Origin: Caldilineaceae bacterium
GTDB taxonomy: Bacteria; Chloroflexota; Anaerolineae; Caldilineales; Caldilineaceae
Length of the DNA stretch: 16,808 nucleotides
Assembly (NCBI GenBank): GCA_019637645.1
Contig: JAHBVH010000116.1
Coordinates: 1-16,808 of the forward strand
Direction of reading: 5' to 3'
Shown here: piece by piece, positions 14,646-16,808 of the stretch
Numbering within the stretch: the first letter of the stretch is position 1
Layout: each line of letters begins with the position of its first letter
Made by a program: the position numbers and the translations under genes
Notes under the pieces: model-generated
Told to the model about the DNA's origin: nothing
Database searches by the model: none
What the model saw: the letters and a program-made list of their open reading frames with translations, nothing else

Positions 14646-15386
14646 ATGGAGAATTCAATCAACTACGATACGATTGCCCCCACCTATGCCCAAACGCGCC
14701 AAGCCGTGCCGTGGGTGGTAGCCGTCCTGCAAAAATATATGACAGCCTTGCCCAATGGCAGTGTCGTCATCGAATTGGGCTGTGGCACTGGCAATCATAG
14801 CCGCGCATTGGCCGAAACCATGCCACAGCACTATTACGCGGGCTTTGATCAATCGATCGAGATGCTCAAACAAGCCCGCGCCCAGAGCACAGAGGTCATT
14901 TTTTCGCAGGGGGATGCCCAACGCCACTGGCCCTACGCCAACGGCTATGCTGATCTGGTTTTTAACATAGATGTGATACACTATATTCAGAACTTAACAA
15001 TTTTCTTTCGCGAAGCACAACGGGTGCTCAAACGGGGCGGCAGCTTGCTCATTGCCACCGACTCCGACGAAGATCTGCAAAATCGGAGCCTGACGACCTT
15101 TTTCCCGGAAAGCCTGGCCTATGAACTGGCGCGCTATCCTAAGCCAGCCGCGCTCTACGATGCCGCCATCGGTGCTGGTCTACGCTATCATGGTGCAGAG
15201 ACGATCCAAGGCACCCGCACCATTGATGACGACTACCTTGCGCGCTTAACGAGCAAATGTTCATCGGCGCTACGGCTGATCAGCGATAGCGCCCACCAAC
15301 GCGGTCTGGAACGGGTGCGCCAAGCCCAAGCGCGCGGCGAGTTGTGGTATTCACTCTACACCGTCTATCGCTACACAAATCAATGA
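14646..15386 (+). CDS. Class I SAM-dependent methyltransferase
   Basis: 246 residues from the ATG at 14646 (MENSINYDTIAPTYAQTR), the usual N-terminus of this group. The frame extends to a TTG/ATG at 14556-14561, but the extra residues are low in character and overlap the predicted promoter; no start here has a strong ribosome site. Motif I is VVIELGCGTGNHS with G45, G47 and G49; an acidic D at the end of strand 2 lies in YAGFDQSIEML, motif II-like NIDVIHYI follows, and LKRGGSLLIAT is the post-strand-5 motif. This is the UbiE/type 11 methyltransferase fold that moves a methyl group from SAM to a small molecule; the substrate is unknown. The C-terminal third is probably the substrate cap. It stands apart from the one-carbon cluster by 170 bases. 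Confidence 0.85.
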   Translation: MENSINYDTIAPTYAQTRQAVPWVVAVLQKYMTALPNGSVVIELGCGTGNHSRALAETMPQHYYAGFDQSIEMLKQARAQSTEVIFSQGDAQRHWPYANGYADLVFNIDVIHYIQNLTIFFREAQRVLKRGGSLLIATDSDEDLQNRSLTTFFPESLAYELARYPKPAALYDAAIGAGLRYHGAETIQGTRTIDDDYLARLTSKCSSALRLISDSAHQRGLERVRQAQARGELWYSLYTVYRYTNQ

Positions 15387-15435
15387 CCGTGCTCAGCATG
15401 ACCGCAACACAGGCAAATCATGAGGAAATAAGCCG

Positions 15436-16803
15436 ATGGCGTCACCAGAGCAAAGCCGCCTAACGCCAACCAGCCAGGACACGCGGCGCAACCACGCGGA
15501 TTTACCTTCGCTGGCGATGCTGCTGCGGATGACCTTTGAGAAGTGGTATAATGATAATATTCCACGCCACGCCGCCGCGCTCGCCTTTTACACCCTCTTT
15601 GCCGTTGCGCCCCTTTTGTTGTTGGCAACTGAGATCATGGGGATGATCTATGGCCATGAGGCGGCTGAAGCCCAACTCGTGGCCCAAGTAGAACGGTATA
15701 TCCACAGCTCAGAAACCTCGGCCCTGGTCCAGACGATTCTTGACAATGCTCTACCCACTTCTTCGCCCTGGTGGTTTACCGTCGGCGTCATCATCGCCTT
15801 GATCTATGGTGCCAGCAGTGTCTTTGGCGAATTGCAGATCGTCCTCAACCTGATCTGGGGCGCGCCCCTCACGCTGCGCGATGACATTTGGGGGCTGATT
15901 TGGGGGCGCCTGCTTGCCGTCCTCATGGTGATCCTGAGCGGACTTTTGCTCTTTTTCGCCCTGTTTGTGGCCACTTGGTCCGATACCGCCAATAATTGGG
16001 CCGCGAGTCGCCTAACAACCGGGAGTTATGGCGAGTGGAGCTACGCGCTCGTCCTCTTTTTGTTGATGACGGTGGTCTTCAGCCTGATCTACAAGTTTGT
16101 CCCCCACGTCGCCATTGCATGGCACGACGTCCTGATCGGAGCCGTGGCTACTGCTTTTCTCATCTCGGTTGCCCGCCTGTTGATCACCTTTTACCTCAGC
16201 CATAGCCGGGTTGGGCCTATGTTTGGCACAGCGGGCTCATTGGTCATCTTGCTCTTATGGGCCTATTACTCCGCCCAGATCTTCTTTCTCGGCGCGGAAT
16301 TTACCTATGTCTACGGGCGTACTTATGGAGCCCGCCGCCGACTAGCAACCCTGGACGCGCTGCCCATCCCGCCAACCGCAGCCCCGCCCATGGTCACGGC
16401 GGCGCATCAGCCCATCTCATCCGCCCCCATGGAGCCCCCCCCACCAGCGAATGACACGCCGGAAGATGAGCTGATTACCGATGAAATCACAGCACTTCAG
16501 CCCCTGGCCTTGGAACCAGCCGAGCCCGTGGCCGTGTCGGTGAGCAACGAACAACCCAACCGGAAAGCACGCGGCCTGCGTCTGCCCAAGCCCCCCCCAG
16601 TTCACCAACGGATACAACAGGTGCAGCGGCGCTTGGCCCAACTATGGGTTTTGCCACGCACCATTGCCCGGCCCGTGCGCGAGATCTTGGTGGCCGTCGG
16701 GGTGATCGGGGCCCTCTCCTTGGCCGCGCTCTTTGGCCTGCCCTGGCGCAAACGACGCCCGGCAAATTCTGAGGCATTGGAACAGGATTCGTCCGGTTCT
16801 TGA
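15436..16803 (+). CDS. YihY/BrkB-family inner membrane protein with long proline-rich tail
   Basis: 455 residues; GAGGAA at 15422-15427 supports the ATG. The YihY/BrkB core spans about residues 25-295 with six membrane segments, near 46-68, 112-130, 152-176, 197-219, 227-252 and 264-290, including the family-typical HAAALAFYTLFAVAPL and GSLVILLLWAYYSAQIFFLGAEF. The family is widespread, once wrongly called RNase BN, and its function is not settled (envelope or transport roles have been proposed). After the core comes an unusual tail: a Pro/Ala/Glu-rich stretch (about 310-385), a basic segment (KARGLRLPKPPP onward), then a seventh hydrophobic segment at 417-435 followed by RKRR. The family is usually about 280-330 residues, so the extra 150 are notable. 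The stop lies six bases before the window end. Confidence 0.88.
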   Translation: MASPEQSRLTPTSQDTRRNHADLPSLAMLLRMTFEKWYNDNIPRHAAALAFYTLFAVAPLLLLATEIMGMIYGHEAAEAQLVAQVERYIHSSETSALVQTILDNALPTSSPWWFTVGVIIALIYGASSVFGELQIVLNLIWGAPLTLRDDIWGLIWGRLLAVLMVILSGLLLFFALFVATWSDTANNWAASRLTTGSYGEWSYALVLFLLMTVVFSLIYKFVPHVAIAWHDVLIGAVATAFLISVARLLITFYLSHSRVGPMFGTAGSLVILLLWAYYSAQIFFLGAEFTYVYGRTYGARRRLATLDALPIPPTAAPPMVTAAHQPISSAPMEPPPPANDTPEDELITDEITALQPLALEPAEPVAVSVSNEQPNRKARGLRLPKPPPVHQRIQQVQRRLAQLWVLPRTIARPVREILVAVGVIGALSLAALFGLPWRKRRPANSEALEQDSSGS

Positions 16804-16808
16804 TTAAT

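Overview
The window looks like a chromosomal stretch from a Chloroflexota bacterium, probably of the class Chloroflexia. The basis is the style of the secreted proteins (pre-peptidase-like repeats, a DUF4874/DUF4832 protein, C-termini ending in an aromatic-Leu-Pro-Leu motif), short heptanucleotide arrays between genes, and REP-like palindromes. This is inference from gene content; I do not name a genus. All supported genes lie on the + strand, with clear Shine-Dalgarno sites at most starts.

Layout. (1) 1-5900, surface and secreted proteins: the 3' part of a PD40 beta-propeller protein, a secreted protein with four ~150-residue EPNN repeats, and a secreted DUF4874/DUF4832 protein that looks like a glycosidase-type TIM barrel. 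(2) 5901-6751, an 850-base stretch with no convincing gene, holding two strong hairpins, one promoter-like site and a run of small RNA-type hairpins. (3) 6752-10038, a CUT1-type sugar ABC importer: a Tat-exported lipoprotein binding protein and two permeases, with no ATPase gene. It ends at an excellent rho-independent terminator, followed by a cluster of palindromes that includes a perfect 40-bp one. (4) 10333-11109, an IclR-family regulator with a near-consensus promoter, plausibly the regulator of the importer. (5) 11144-14475, a one-carbon cluster: a MetV-like cysteine-rich protein, an AcsE-like methyl-tetrahydrofolate:corrinoid methyltransferase, a DinB-family metalloprotein, and a MetF-like methylenetetrahydrofolate reductase whose start overlaps the dinB-family stop. 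(6) 14646-15386, a class I SAM methyltransferase. (7) 15436-16803, a YihY/BrkB membrane protein with an unusual proline-rich tail and an extra C-terminal membrane segment.

How it may work together. The secreted proteins and the sugar importer could form a polysaccharide-scavenging unit, but no recognised sugar hydrolase proves it. MetV, MetF and the AcsE-like enzyme form a coherent route from methylene-H4folate to methyl-H4folate to a corrinoid; the corrinoid protein and the final methyl donor or acceptor are not in the window. The most unusual signals are three 35-bp arrays of related purine-rich heptads at two operon junctions, the shared LPL-type termini of the two secreted proteins, and the embedding of a DinB-family gene in the one-carbon cluster.
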